Part shown: in pieces, positions 14,558 through 22,645 of the stretch
How positions within the stretch are numbered: the stretch's first letter is position 1
Layout of the letters: each line of letters begins with the position of its first letter
Assembly: GCF_001898115.1 (NCBI RefSeq)
Contig: NZ_MKSQ01000027.1
Span: 1-35,138 of the forward strand
Reading direction: 5' to 3'
Source of the DNA: Allobosea sp. 67-29
GTDB taxonomy: Bacteria; Pseudomonadota; Alphaproteobacteria; Rhizobiales; Beijerinckiaceae
DNA: 35,138 nucleotides
Made by a program: the position numbers and the translations under genes
The notes under the pieces: generated by a model
The model's input: only the letters and a program-made list of their open reading frames with translations
Told to the model about the DNA's origin: nothing
The model's database searches: none

Positions 14558-15001
14558 ATGACAAATCCCAGCATTTTACCCGACCAGGAAGGCCGGTGGT
14601 CGTTCCTGTATCTGGCATGGCTCGTTGCGCTGGTCGCGAGCTTAAGCGCGCTCTTCATCGGCGAGGTGATGGGACAGGCTCCCTGCAGCCTTTGTTGGCA
14701 ACAGCGAGCATTCATGTTTCCGCTCGCCATCCTACTCGCTATCGCCAGCTTTCGTGCGGACACGACGGTTTGGCGATATGCATTGCCGCTGGCCGCTCTC
14801 GGTGCGGCGATCGCTCTGTTCCACAGCCTGCTCTACGCTGGCCTGATCCCAGAAGGCATCCAGCCCTGCTCGCAAGGCCCGTCCTGCGCGAGCGCAGAGA
14901 TGACCGTCCTTGGAGTTCTGCCGCTCCCATACCTCTCGCTGGCAGCATTTTTAGCAATCGTGTTCGCCCTGCTTGCTTCAAAGTCGAAGGCACAATCATG
15001 A
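14558..15001 (+). CDS. dsbB: DsbB-family disulfide oxidase
   Basis: The 147-residue, four-helix membrane protein reoxidises DsbA and passes electrons to quinone. The first redox pair is Cys43-Ser-Leu-Cys46 (APCSLCWQQR) and the second is Cys104/Cys110 in QPCSQGPSC. The short loop and length fit the BdbC-like DsbB group. It begins 14 bases after ccdA and ends with a 4-base overlap (ATGA) with the DsbA-like gene, so the two form an oxidising pair. Confidence 0.92.
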   Translation: MTNPSILPDQEGRWSFLYLAWLVALVASLSALFIGEVMGQAPCSLCWQQRAFMFPLAILLAIASFRADTTVWRYALPLAALGAAIALFHSLLYAGLIPEGIQPCSQGPSCASAEMTVLGVLPLPYLSLAAFLAIVFALLASKSKAQS

Positions 15002-15648
15002 ACCGTCGCGGCCTTATCATTGCAACTGGCGCGCTGGCGCTCTCGTTCTTCGTGGGCGGGAGTGTGGCTTACAACGCTCAACAAGCGCGGAGAGCGCGCG
15101 AGATTGCCGCGGCCCGTGCCGAGGCATTGGTGCGGAGCCATTCCCCGGTCCTTGGTCCGCCGAACGCGCCCGTCACAATCGTGGAATTCTTCGATCCATC
15201 GTGTGAGGCGTGTCGAGCCTTCTATCCGCCTTTGAAGCAGATCATGGGTTTGTTCCCCAACGATGTTCGCCTCGTTATGCGCTACGCGGCATTTCACGAC
15301 GGCTCCGACGCCGCCGTAAAAATCCTTGAAGCGGCTCGCCTTCAGGACAAGTTCGTGCCCGTCCTCGAGGCACTCTTGGAGTTTCAGCCGGAGTGGGCCG
15401 ATCACACTGGCCCCGTGTTGGAGAAGGCTTGGGCGCGCGCGAAAGATGCGGGCTTGGATATCGAGCAGGCGAAGCGGGACTGGACACGCGTTGAAATCCA
15501 AGCTGCCTTGGATAGCGACACCCGCGACAGCAAATCCCTGGAGGTGACACGCACTCCGACGTTCTTTGTGAACGGCCAACCGCTGACCGACTTCGGCCCA
15601 CAGCAGCTCTACGACATGGTTCGTCGGGAGGTACAGAAGACGAAGTAG
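14998..15648 (+). CDS. DsbA-family thiol:disulfide interchange protein
   Basis: The 216-residue protein has a Sec signal or anchor (residues 5-25) followed by a DsbA/BdbD-type thioredoxin domain (about 45-215). The active site is Cys69-Glu-Ala-Cys72 in EFFDPSCEACRAFYPPL, an unusual dipeptide compared with CPHC or CPYC. The cis-proline segment is VTRTPTFFVNG. Coupled to dsbB by an ATGA overlap, it is likely the partner oxidant of that protein. It closes the cluster; a stem-loop follows at 15667. Confidence 0.92.
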   Translation: MNRRGLIIATGALALSFFVGGSVAYNAQQARRAREIAAARAEALVRSHSPVLGPPNAPVTIVEFFDPSCEACRAFYPPLKQIMGLFPNDVRLVMRYAAFHDGSDAAVKILEAARLQDKFVPVLEALLEFQPEWADHTGPVLEKAWARAKDAGLDIEQAKRDWTRVEIQAALDSDTRDSKSLEVTRTPTFFVNGQPLTDFGPQQLYDMVRREVQKTK

Positions 15649-15666
15649 CGCGGATATTTTCGATAC

Positions 15667-15700
15667 GGTGGCTGGATGAGCCCAGCGCGCACCAGCCACC
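15667..15700 (+). terminator. Stem-loop after the thiol cluster
   Basis: Arms GGTGGCTGG and CCAGCCACC (9 bp, perfect) enclose a 16-base loop, 18 bases after the dsbA-like stop. No clear T-run follows (AATTCG), so it may be a weak terminator or a transcript-stabilising hairpin. Confidence 0.4.
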
Positions 15701-15724
15701 AATTCGCGATTGTGGAGCTGTACC

Positions 15725-15823
15725 TTGTCGCGAAGAGCGATCGTAAATTTGCTATTCCGGGTAGCGATACTGATCGTCGTCGCAATCGGCATCTGGACCG
15801 GTCGTATCAAGCTTCGCGGATGA
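15725..15823 (+). CDS. Possible 32-aa membrane peptide
   Basis: A TTG start with a GGAG site 7 bases upstream opens a 32-residue frame: a basic start (SRRAIVN), one transmembrane helix (LLFRVAILIVVAIGIW) and a basic end (GRIKLRG). The plan is that of a single-pass small protein. It lies behind the stem-loop, so it may have its own transcript. Only the composition and the ribosome-binding site support it. Confidence 0.35.
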   Translation: MSRRAIVNLLFRVAILIVVAIGIWTGRIKLRG

Positions 15824-15884
15824 GACAACCGTTGTTCTGAACGAACGCCAAGGAAGCGCTCGGGCTGGAGTGGATACGTCATGC

Positions 15885-15921
15885 TTGACCCGCATCATAG
15901 GGCCCATATCATGCCTATGAT
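15885..15921 (+). promoter_or_regulatory. Promoter and inverted repeat of the LysR gene
   Basis: TTGACC (15885-15890) and TATCAT (15907-15912) are spaced 16 bases apart. Overlapping them is a perfect inverted repeat, ATCATAGG (15894-15901) and CCTATGAT (15914-15921). A dyad over the promoter, 13 bases before the ATG, suggests autorepression by the LysR protein or control by another regulator. Confidence 0.5.
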
Positions 15922-15933
15922 CGGGGAGTTGCG

Positions 15934-16902
15934 ATGGATCTACGTCAGCTGGAAGCGTTTGCGGCGGTCATGTCCGCTGGGAGCATCACGGGTGCAGCGC
16001 GCCTCCTAGGACGGTCACAGCCCGCTCTGACACGCCTCATTCAAGATCTCGAAAATTCGCTTGGCTTCAGCCTGCTTCATCGAAGCGGGCCGCGCGTCAC
16101 AACCACGGAACAGGGCCTCCGATTCTATCAAGAAGTCGAGCCAGTGCTAGCTTGGCTCCGGCAACTGCGAGAGCGTGCGGACGCGATCGCGGCTGACAAG
16201 CCGAGGTCGCTTTCCATCGCGTCCATCGCGTCTTTTTCAGTCGGAATGCTTCCGGCTGCTCTGCGTCGCCTCGGTCTCGACAACCTTCCAGACCAGATCC
16301 ACATTCGCACCGCGATTGCCGAGCAAGTCGTTCAGGACATCGCCACGCAAGTGTCAGAGATCGGCATCACGAGCTTGCCGGTGGATCATCCGGCGTTGGA
16401 AATCCATTGGATCGGTGAAGCCCCTTGCGTCGCTGCGATCGCATCCGACGATCCTCTCGCGGATCTGGATTGCGTGCCATTATCGGCGTTGGCCGGCCGA
16501 CGGCTGATTACGCTGGCCAACCCATTCAGATGGCGTCGGCGGGTCGATCTTGCCTTGGAGGCTAACGGAGTCACTCCCGCGGCGGTGTTGGACACCAACA
16601 CGTCGAACGCAGCCATTATGTCAGCCCGGGCAGGTCTGGGAGTGGCGCTCATCGAGCCCATCATCGCATATGGAATGCCTGTCGAAGGAGTTGTCATCAG
16701 GCCACTCGACGTCAATATCTCTTTCTTCTGGGCGATCGTGACACCTTACGGTCGTCCGTTGGCTGCGCTGGTTTCGGGCCTGATCGACAAATTCGATGAA
16801 ATCGCCCGAGAAACTATCCCGGGCTTCGTCAAGCACCCTGCTGAGTCGAGGCAGCAACTCGTGGCGGATCTCGCGCGACCAGCTTATTCTTCCGATCGCT
16901 AA
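15934..16902 (+). CDS. LysR-family transcriptional regulator
   Basis: The 322-residue protein has the LysR winged helix-turn-helix at residues 1-60 (MDLRQLEAFAAVMSAGSITG, then RSQPALTRLIQDLE) and the periplasmic-binding-protein-like effector domain at about 90-300. A GGGGAG site lies 6 bases before the ATG. It stands beside, and converges with, the opine-dehydrogenase-family gene, and is the only regulator gene visible in this cluster. It probably senses the substrate taken up by the ABC transporter, which is inference. Confidence 0.92.
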   Translation: MDLRQLEAFAAVMSAGSITGAARLLGRSQPALTRLIQDLENSLGFSLLHRSGPRVTTTEQGLRFYQEVEPVLAWLRQLRERADAIAADKPRSLSIASIASFSVGMLPAALRRLGLDNLPDQIHIRTAIAEQVVQDIATQVSEIGITSLPVDHPALEIHWIGEAPCVAAIASDDPLADLDCVPLSALAGRRLITLANPFRWRRRVDLALEANGVTPAAVLDTNTSNAAIMSARAGLGVALIEPIIAYGMPVEGVVIRPLDVNISFFWAIVTPYGRPLAALVSGLIDKFDEIARETIPGFVKHPAESRQQLVADLARPAYSSDR

Positions 16903-16924
16903 TCGCGCGACCAAACGATCTCGC

Positions 16925-17995
16925 TCAGATGCCAGTGCGGGAGATTTCCTGAAGGTAGTCGCGTGACAGGTCCTGGATTTCCAGCAAGGGCAACAGGTCG
17001 TTGTCATCGGCCAGCGGGCGGCCGTATGCAGCCGACAGCAGCGCTAGGCCTGCTTCGTGGAGGCTAGCCGGACGCCCCGCAAGTCGGCCTAGCAGTATCG
17101 TAGGCCACAGGCCGAAGGGAGCGTCCTCGAGGACGTAGCGGCTCTCCGTTGTCGTAGGCCCAAAGCCGCCTCTCCCGCGCTGATGGAGCTCCTGGTTCAT
17201 CTCCGCGATGCTGGCGATGGGGAGCTGGTAAGAGAAGAAGTAGTGCTCCTTGATCGACCGCACCGAGACGCCGAACTCCGCCGCGATCGCTAGTCGTTCG
17301 GCATCTAGTTCCTCCATGACCCGACCCACAGACGCGGTGACGTTTTCCGCCTGGCCCCATCGTTCCCCGCGCTCCATTCGCGTGAGATTGAAAAGCGAGA
17401 TGGCCAGGTGATTTTGCGGATTGAGGTTGCTGAGTGAGATGGCCAGCAATCCGTCACGCCGGACAAAACGATCGCCGAACAGCGCTGTGCAAAGCGTGTG
17501 CCCGACCTCGATGTCACTCTCGGGAACCGTTGCGAGGTCGATCTTGGACCGAACGGAGTTCACCCCAACCTCAGTGGGCCCTTGTTTGCGCCCGGTCGTT
17601 AGCGTTGTGCCCCAAGCAATGATCGGGGCCTTTATACCTCGCTCCGAAATTAGCCGGGACAGATAGAGTGCTCCGAACGAAAGGTGCGAGCTGATGATTG
17701 TCGGTTGGCCATCGCGCAGGTTGCCGGCGATCGCTTCTATGGCCATGCGATGGGCATTCCCGGGCATGGCGAGCATCGCCACATCGGAGCCGGCGATCAC
17801 CTCCTCAGCAGTCGAAGCGATCCGAGGTTGAAAACTCAGGTCGAGAGCACCTGACGCTTTCAGGGATGCCCCGGCTGAGAGCTCGGCCGTGCCGCGTCCG
17901 GAGGGGGACCAGAGAATCGGTTCATGCCCGTTGAGATGGAGGTATGCGGCCGCTCCAAAGGCGATGCCGCCTGCACCGAGAATGCCGACCCGCAT
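16925..17995 (-). CDS. NAD(P)-dependent opine dehydrogenase-family enzyme
   Basis: The 356-residue protein begins with a dinucleotide-binding fold (MRVGILGAGGIAFGAAAYL) and carries the octopine/nopaline dehydrogenase C-terminal domain (about 190-320), including SNLNPQNHLAISLFNLTR and the helix with conserved His around SIKEHYFFSY. Enzymes of this family reversibly join or split an amino acid and a 2-oxo acid. With a neighbouring amino-acid-type ABC importer, catabolism of an imported opine-like compound is a fair inference. The start has ACGGAG 7 bases upstream. It lies 89 bases behind the CMD-domain genes on the same strand. Confidence 0.85.
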   Translation of the reverse strand: MRVGILGAGGIAFGAAAYLHLNGHEPILWSPSGRGTAELSAGASLKASGALDLSFQPRIASTAEEVIAGSDVAMLAMPGNAHRMAIEAIAGNLRDGQPTIISSHLSFGALYLSRLISERGIKAPIIAWGTTLTTGRKQGPTEVGVNSVRSKIDLATVPESDIEVGHTLCTALFGDRFVRRDGLLAISLSNLNPQNHLAISLFNLTRMERGERWGQAENVTASVGRVMEELDAERLAIAAEFGVSVRSIKEHYFFSYQLPIASIAEMNQELHQRGRGGFGPTTTESRYVLEDAPFGLWPTILLGRLAGRPASLHEAGLALLSAAYGRPLADDNDLLPLLEIQDLSRDYLQEISRTGI

Positions 17996-18084
17996 TGAAT
18001 AGCTCCGTTAGATCGAGCGGCCAGATGCTCTTTCTGGCGTTGTCGAGCGCGTTGGGGCTGCATTTCGCGCCCCTGGGATACGAA

Positions 18085-18675
18085 TTACCGCTGTGACGGC
18101 TCTCGCTCGGTCGGCTCACCTAAGGTGTGCATGAGACGATTGGCCCACCCGAAGAGCGCGCTCGAAAGAACGAGATCGACGGCCTCCAAAGTGTTCAGGC
18201 CTGCATTTGCCAGATTCGCTGCCGCGGCTTCTGGGATCGCGGGCGGGGTCTCAGACAACTGTGCGGAAAAGTCGAAGATGGCCTGGTCCCGCGGTTCGAG
18301 CTTGGCCTGGCGCTCTCGATCGAAAATCTCGTCGATGACATCGGGGCGCTTGGACAGGTTGTTGAAGCGCGAAGCGTGGACCGCGGCGCAATAAATGCAG
18401 CGGTTCACGACGGAAGCGCCGACTGCGCCTAACTCACGCTCTGCTGAGCTCAACCCGTCCTTTCCATACATGATCTGATTGAAGAGAGGCGATCGAACAG
18501 CCAGCGACTCCGGATCATGCGCGAGGGTCAGCACATAGGGCGATACCCCCTTATTGGATGGGGTGACCTGCATTGCGGCCAACTGCTCGGGCGTCGCAGA
18601 TGCCAACTCAACCGGCCTTATATACGGCGACCAAACAGGGACCTGTGTGGTGAAGTTTTCGACGACGCGCGTCAT
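18085..18675 (-). CDS. AhpD-like carboxymuconolactone-decarboxylase-domain protein
   Basis: The 196-residue protein contains a CMD/AhpD domain with the redox motif Cys93-Ile-Tyr-Cys96 and His100 (NRCIYCAAVHASRF), as in alkylhydroperoxidase AhpD. The overall sequence matches my recollection of the family named after A. vitis Avi_7169. It probably has peroxidase or thiol-relay activity on an organic hydroperoxide. Its start lies inside the end of the gene at 18672-19139 (ATGA overlap), so the two products are made together and may form a complex. Confidence 0.82.
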   Translation of the reverse strand: MTRVVENFTTQVPVWSPYIRPVELASATPEQLAAMQVTPSNKGVSPYVLTLAHDPESLAVRSPLFNQIMYGKDGLSSAERELGAVGASVVNRCIYCAAVHASRFNNLSKRPDVIDEIFDRERQAKLEPRDQAIFDFSAQLSETPPAIPEAAAANLANAGLNTLEAVDLVLSSALFGWANRLMHTLGEPTEREPSQR

Positions 18676-19139
18676 TTTGCCCCCTTCAACGCCTGCAGGC
18701 CTTTGATCACCCTGGCTTGATAGCTGACGAACGCTGCCAATTCGGCGAGACGAACGATATCTGGCTCGCCCATGCCAGATGCTTGCAGCTTCTCGATATC
18801 GGCTCGCGTCGCGTCCCGAGGACGCAATGTCAGCAGGTCGGAATGCGCAACGATCGCGGCAGTCTGTGCGTCGGTTGCAGCGTCGTGCTGCTCATCAATC
18901 TCGCGGCTCTGCTGGATAAGCACCTCATAATGCTCAGCGAGCTTTGGCACCTCGTACTGGCGGGCCATCCGGGCAGCGAGGGCGGCGCGTAGTCCGTGAC
19001 TTATGGCGCCCGGCGATCGAGGGAACAGCACGGCGTCGTGGGTTGATTGGCTCAGCCGCAGGATCTCAGCACGGTGCGAAAGGGCTTCGGCGAGATTCGA
19101 ACCAGGACGAGCATCCACGATCTCTTCGATCAGTGTCAC
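18672..19139 (-). CDS. CMD-domain protein without catalytic cysteines
   Basis: The 155-residue helical protein resembles the CMD-domain family named after A. vitis Avi_7170, which is found next to the Avi_7169-type peroxidase, as here. It contains no cysteine, so it cannot be a redox enzyme by itself; a structural partner of the AhpD-like protein is likely. The GTG start is well supported by AAGGAGG 8 bases upstream. It is divergent from the flavin monooxygenase gene and shares with it an intergenic region holding an FNR/FixK-type box. Confidence 0.75.
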   Translation of the reverse strand: MTLIEEIVDARPGSNLAEALSHRAEILRLSQSTHDAVLFPRSPGAISHGLRAALAARMARQYEVPKLAEHYEVLIQQSREIDEQHDAATDAQTAAIVAHSDLLTLRPRDATRADIEKLQASGMGEPDIVRLAELAAFVSYQARVIKGLQALKGAK

Positions 19140-19250
19140 AGCAGGCGCCTCCTTGATCTGACCAGCGTGTCATCATGTGACTGATGCATCAAGAGAGGCC
19201 TTGTATTCAAAAAAGTTCGATTGCGCTCTCCATTCATCACACCTTCATAT

Positions 19251-19264
19251 TTGATTTGCATCAA
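19251..19264. promoter_or_regulatory. FNR/FixK-type box
   Basis: TTGATTTGCATCAA matches the consensus TTGAT-N4-ATCAA exactly; the flanking bases extend the dyad to TTTGAT/ATCAAA. The sequence TATGCA at 19285-19290 lies where the -10 of a class II FNR/FixK-activated promoter would be, giving a plus-strand start near 19297. The box could also act on the divergent CMD genes, whose first codon is 112 bases away. Confidence 0.6.
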
Positions 19265-19320
19265 AGCGCGTTTAGCATCCGGCATATGCATGCCATTGGA
19301 TCGGCCTTTCAGGTATGGTC

Positions 19321-19340
19321 TGCCCGCGAAGGCGCGGGCA
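19321..19340 (+). promoter_or_regulatory. Leader hairpin before the flavin monooxygenase gene
   Basis: TGCCCGCG and CGCGGGCA form a perfect 8-bp stem with the loop AAGG. It lies in the predicted leader about 100 bases before the TTG start and overlaps the ribosome-binding region of the short leader frame at 19340. It may affect translation; no known riboswitch class was recognised in this 140-base leader. Confidence 0.4.
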
Positions 19341-19444
19341 TGGCGCCGTTGACGCATGTCTCCCGTTGGCTGGCGGGATTGGAAGGCGGCCTGTCCAACA
19401 AGATCGCTCTCCGAGGGCAAGATGTTTGGAGACGCCGGCTTTGA
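19340..19444 (+). CDS. Possible 34-aa leader peptide coupled to the monooxygenase
   Basis: The frame MAPLTHVSRWLAGLEGGLSN... ends DVWRRRL, and its TGA overlaps the TTG start of the following gene (TTGA), the kind of overlap seen several times in this window. It stays open further upstream to an ATG at 19286, which would lie before the predicted transcript start. Function, if any, would be coupling of translation; the evidence is limited to position. Confidence 0.3.
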   Translation: MAPLTHVSRWLAGLEGGLSNKIALRGQDVWRRRL

Positions 19445-20901
19445 CCGCACCCGACGTCAACCTCCAAGCTCTGGAAGCGCGACTTGCGCAGGATCTGGCC
19501 TGGTTGGAGTTGCCCGCGAAGAGTTGGGTTCCGCCGCAGTACGTCGACGATAAGCGCGTTCGAGATGTCGTCATCGTCGGCGCCGGCATGGCAGGGCTCG
19601 TCGCGTCCGGCATGCTAAAGCGGCTTGGGGTCGACAATCAGCAGGTTCTGGATCGAGCGCCGTCAGGTCAAGAAGGGCCATGGGCAACCTACGCCCGGAT
19701 GCGCACACTGCGATCTCCGAAGCAGTTGACCGGCCCGGCGATGGGCCTCCCAGCGCTGACGTTCCGAGCCTACTTTGAGGCTCGGTTCGGGTGTGAAGCC
19801 TGGGAGAAGCTCGACCGCGCACCGCGCCTGGTGTGGATGGATTATCTGATCTGGTATCGGAAAGTTCTGAGCCTGCCGGTCGAGAACGAAGTCGAAGTTC
19901 AGGCGATCGATCCACGTTCCGATGGCCTCTTGGCAATGAAGGTCGCTCGCAATGACGGGGTCGAGACGGTATTTGCCCGGCACGTCGTGCTAGCAAACGG
20001 ACGAGACGGGCTCGGCGGCCCCTTTGTTCCATCGATAGCGGACGCCATTGATCGAAAGTTCTGGGCGCACACCGCGGACGAAATCAACTTTGAAGCGCTG
20101 CAAAACAAGCGCGTGGCGGTTATCGGCGCTGGCGCGTCTTCGATGGACAACGCTGCGGTGGCGCTGGAAACAGGGTGCGCCCGGCTCGACCTTTTCATCC
20201 GTCGCAACGACATCCCGCGGGTCAACAAGTTTACTGGTATCGGCAGCCAGGGCGTTATTCATGGCTTTGCGGGCCTGCCCGACGAGTGGAAGTGGCGCTT
20301 CCTGGATCACACCATCCGTGCGCAGACGCCACCGCCCAGACCGAGCACTCTGCGCGTGTCCCAGCACGCTAACGCTCACTTCCACCTCGGCAGCCCAATT
20401 CTGAAGCTTGAGGAGAAGGGTGATCACGTCGTTCTGACAACGCCGAAGGGCGCATACGATGTGGACTTCATCATCTTCGGCACGGGATTTCAGGTCGATC
20501 TCCTAGCGCGTCCAGAGCTTTCGGCCGTGGCCCGTTACATCAGGCTCTGGCGCGATCGGTTCGCGGCGCCCGAAGACATGCCCAATCCCGAGCTCGAAAA
20601 TTCACCCGACCTCGGCGGAAGCTTCGAATTTCTGGAAAAGGTGCCCGGTTCCTGCCCCGCGCTGCACCAGATTCACTGCTTCAATTTCCCGGCGACGTTG
20701 AGCCACGGCAAGCTCTCGGGGGACATTCCCGCAATCAGCGAAGGAGCTGATCGGCTGGCTCGGGGGATTGTTCGCAGCCTATTCGTGGCCGATCGAGAGC
20801 GCCACTACGCAGCTCTCACAGCGTTCGACACGCCAGAACTTCTTGGAGACGAATGGACTGATGCCGACGCAGCCGTAGGAGCACCGCATGCAGCGGCGTG
20901 A
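19441..20901 (+). CDS. Flavin-dependent NAD(P)H monooxygenase-like protein
   Basis: The 486-residue protein carries an FAD-binding Rossmann motif at residues 44-53 (VIVGAGMAGL) and an NAD(P)H-binding motif near 224-232 (VAVIGAGASS), the two-domain plan of flavin-containing and Baeyer-Villiger monooxygenases. The segment after the FAD domain (KFWAHTADEI) is only a partial match to the usual FxGxxxHxxxY/W fingerprint. The TTG start at 19441 has GGAG 8-9 bases upstream and begins MTAPDVNLQALEARLAQDL; the frame runs open to 19315, but that extension looks non-coding. It leads the ABC transporter genes and probably oxidises the imported compound. Confidence 0.82.
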   Translation: MTAPDVNLQALEARLAQDLAWLELPAKSWVPPQYVDDKRVRDVVIVGAGMAGLVASGMLKRLGVDNQQVLDRAPSGQEGPWATYARMRTLRSPKQLTGPAMGLPALTFRAYFEARFGCEAWEKLDRAPRLVWMDYLIWYRKVLSLPVENEVEVQAIDPRSDGLLAMKVARNDGVETVFARHVVLANGRDGLGGPFVPSIADAIDRKFWAHTADEINFEALQNKRVAVIGAGASSMDNAAVALETGCARLDLFIRRNDIPRVNKFTGIGSQGVIHGFAGLPDEWKWRFLDHTIRAQTPPPRPSTLRVSQHANAHFHLGSPILKLEEKGDHVVLTTPKGAYDVDFIIFGTGFQVDLLARPELSAVARYIRLWRDRFAAPEDMPNPELENSPDLGGSFEFLEKVPGSCPALHQIHCFNFPATLSHGKLSGDIPAISEGADRLARGIVRSLFVADRERHYAALTAFDTPELLGDEWTDADAAVGAPHAAA

Positions 20902-20986
20902 CAGAACCGGCAATCGACTCCCATTTTCTCCGGCTGCCCCGACAAGCGCCCTTTGATGTCGCACCCTGGAAAGGACACCAGCCCGC

Positions 20987-21727
20987 ATGCTTGAACTCAA
21001 GAATATCAAGCTGTCCTATGGAAATACGCAGGTCCTCAACGGCGTCGATCTCTCGGTCAATCGCGGCGACGTGGTCTCCATCATCGGCCCGAGCGGCACA
21101 GGCAAGACCACCCTGCTGAAATGCATCAACTACCTCGTGAAGCCTTCATCCGGGACAATCGCGTTCGATCAGCTTCACATGGACTACGCTCAGGCCGACA
21201 AGAAGGCCATCCAGGCTATCCGGCTGCGTACCGCCATGGTCTTTCAGCAGTTCAACGTTTTCAAGAATATGACGGTCCTCCAGAACGTGATGGACCCGCT
21301 GGTCGTTGTGCAGCGGAAGTCGCAGGACGAGGCACGCGAGATCGCCCTTCGAGAGCTGGATCGCGTCGGCCTCTCGGCGAAACGGGATAGCTACCCCTCT
21401 CAGCTGTCAGGCGGCCAGTTGCAGCGAACAGGTATTGCCCGTGCACTCGCTGTGCGGCCCGACGTCATGCTGTTCGATGAGCCGACATCGTCGCTCGACC
21501 CCGAACTCGTCAGCGAAGTGCTGAAGGTCATCAAGGATGTGACCTCGTCCGGCATCACGTCACTGCTCGTTACACACGAGATGCAGTTCGCCAAAAATAT
21601 CTCGAACCGGATCGTCTTCATGGATCAGGGCGTCGTTGCAGCTGACGGTAGTCCGGCCGAGATTTTTGACGCCCCCGCCAACCCACGCCTTGCCCAATTC
21701 CTGCAAACCGAACTCGCCTTCCACTGA
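20987..21727 (+). CDS. Polar amino-acid-type ABC transporter ATP-binding protein
   Basis: The 246-residue GlnQ-like ATPase has Walker A GPSGTGKTT (residues 34-42), Q-loop MVFQQFNVF, signature QLSGGQLQRTGIAR, Walker B MLFDEPTSSLD and switch LLVTHEMQFAKNIS. It powers the importer formed with the three genes downstream. It follows the monooxygenase by 85 bases; an AAAGGA stretch lies about 13 bases before the ATG, somewhat far. Its relative truncated at the left edge of the window belongs to another system. Confidence 0.94.
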   Translation: MLELKNIKLSYGNTQVLNGVDLSVNRGDVVSIIGPSGTGKTTLLKCINYLVKPSSGTIAFDQLHMDYAQADKKAIQAIRLRTAMVFQQFNVFKNMTVLQNVMDPLVVVQRKSQDEAREIALRELDRVGLSAKRDSYPSQLSGGQLQRTGIARALAVRPDVMLFDEPTSSLDPELVSEVLKVIKDVTSSGITSLLVTHEMQFAKNISNRIVFMDQGVVAADGSPAEIFDAPANPRLAQFLQTELAFH

Positions 21728-21744
21728 GAAAAGGAGTTTTGAAG

Positions 21745-22581
21745 ATGTCTGCGACGAATTCAATCTCTCGCCGCGGGTTCGCGGTCGTAGCCGGCAGCGC
21801 CATGGTCCTGCTTGCCACCGCAACCGGCGTCTTTGCCCAGGCAGCTGGGGGCGCACCGCGCGTGGTCAAGATCGCAACTTCAGCGGAATCCAAGCCGCTC
21901 GCCTGGGGAGCGATTGGCGTTGAGCCGCAGGGATATGAGCCCGATTTGCTGCGCGCCATCAACGCGAAGCTCCCTCAGTACAAGTTCGAGATGGAGGGCG
22001 TGGCGGACATCGCCCAGGAAACCGGCCTGGCTACTGGCAAGTACGACATTGCTTGCGGTGGATATTACAGGTCAGACGCCCGCGCGAAGCAGTTCGTCAT
22101 CCCTGAGAACCCGATGGGGGCGAGCTTGCTGAAGATCTACAGCCGCAAGGATAGCGACATCTCGGCGATGAAGGATCTCGTAGGCAAGCGGATCGTTCCG
22201 CTCACCGCTGGAGGTGGCACCTATCGGTTCGTCGTCAGCTGGATGCAGGAGAACCCTAATCACAAGCTGGAAATCACCACGTCCAGCGCCGGTATCCCGT
22301 ACCCGGATCGGCTCAAAGAGGTCCAGAATGGCAAGTTCGACGCGCTGATCCTGCCCTCGAACCTCGGTGAACAGACTGTCATTGAGGAGCAGAAGCTCGA
22401 CATCAAGGCATCCGAGCCGGTCTTCAGCGCCAACACCTACATGCTGATCCATAAGGCCGACAAAAACAAAACCCTCGCCGAGGACGTGAACAAGGTCCTG
22501 AAGGAGCTCAAAGAAGACGGGACGATGGATAAACTTTCGAAAAAATGGTTCGGCGAAGAGATCGTCCGATACATGAAGTAA
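21745..22581 (+). CDS. ABC transporter substrate-binding protein, family 3
   Basis: The 278-residue periplasmic protein starts at the ATG at 21745, which has AAGGAG 8 bases upstream (an in-frame TTG lies two codons before it). The N-terminus is signal-like with a twin-arginine-type start (SISRRGFAVVAG) and cleavage near FAQA. The mature part has the family-3 pattern: GYEPDLLRAI, GVADIAQETGLATGKYDIACGGYYRS and KKWFGEEIV. It captures an amino acid or similar small polar molecule; the ligand cannot be read from sequence. It is 17 bases behind the ATPase gene. Confidence 0.93.
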   Translation: MSATNSISRRGFAVVAGSAMVLLATATGVFAQAAGGAPRVVKIATSAESKPLAWGAIGVEPQGYEPDLLRAINAKLPQYKFEMEGVADIAQETGLATGKYDIACGGYYRSDARAKQFVIPENPMGASLLKIYSRKDSDISAMKDLVGKRIVPLTAGGGTYRFVVSWMQENPNHKLEITTSSAGIPYPDRLKEVQNGKFDALILPSNLGEQTVIEEQKLDIKASEPVFSANTYMLIHKADKNKTLAEDVNKVLKELKEDGTMDKLSKKWFGEEIVRYMK

Positions 22582-22645
22582 CGCCTTTTACGGCAGTCGC
22601 ACACAGAAGCCGGTTACGAGCGCCAGTTTTGAAAGGGAAGTGAAC

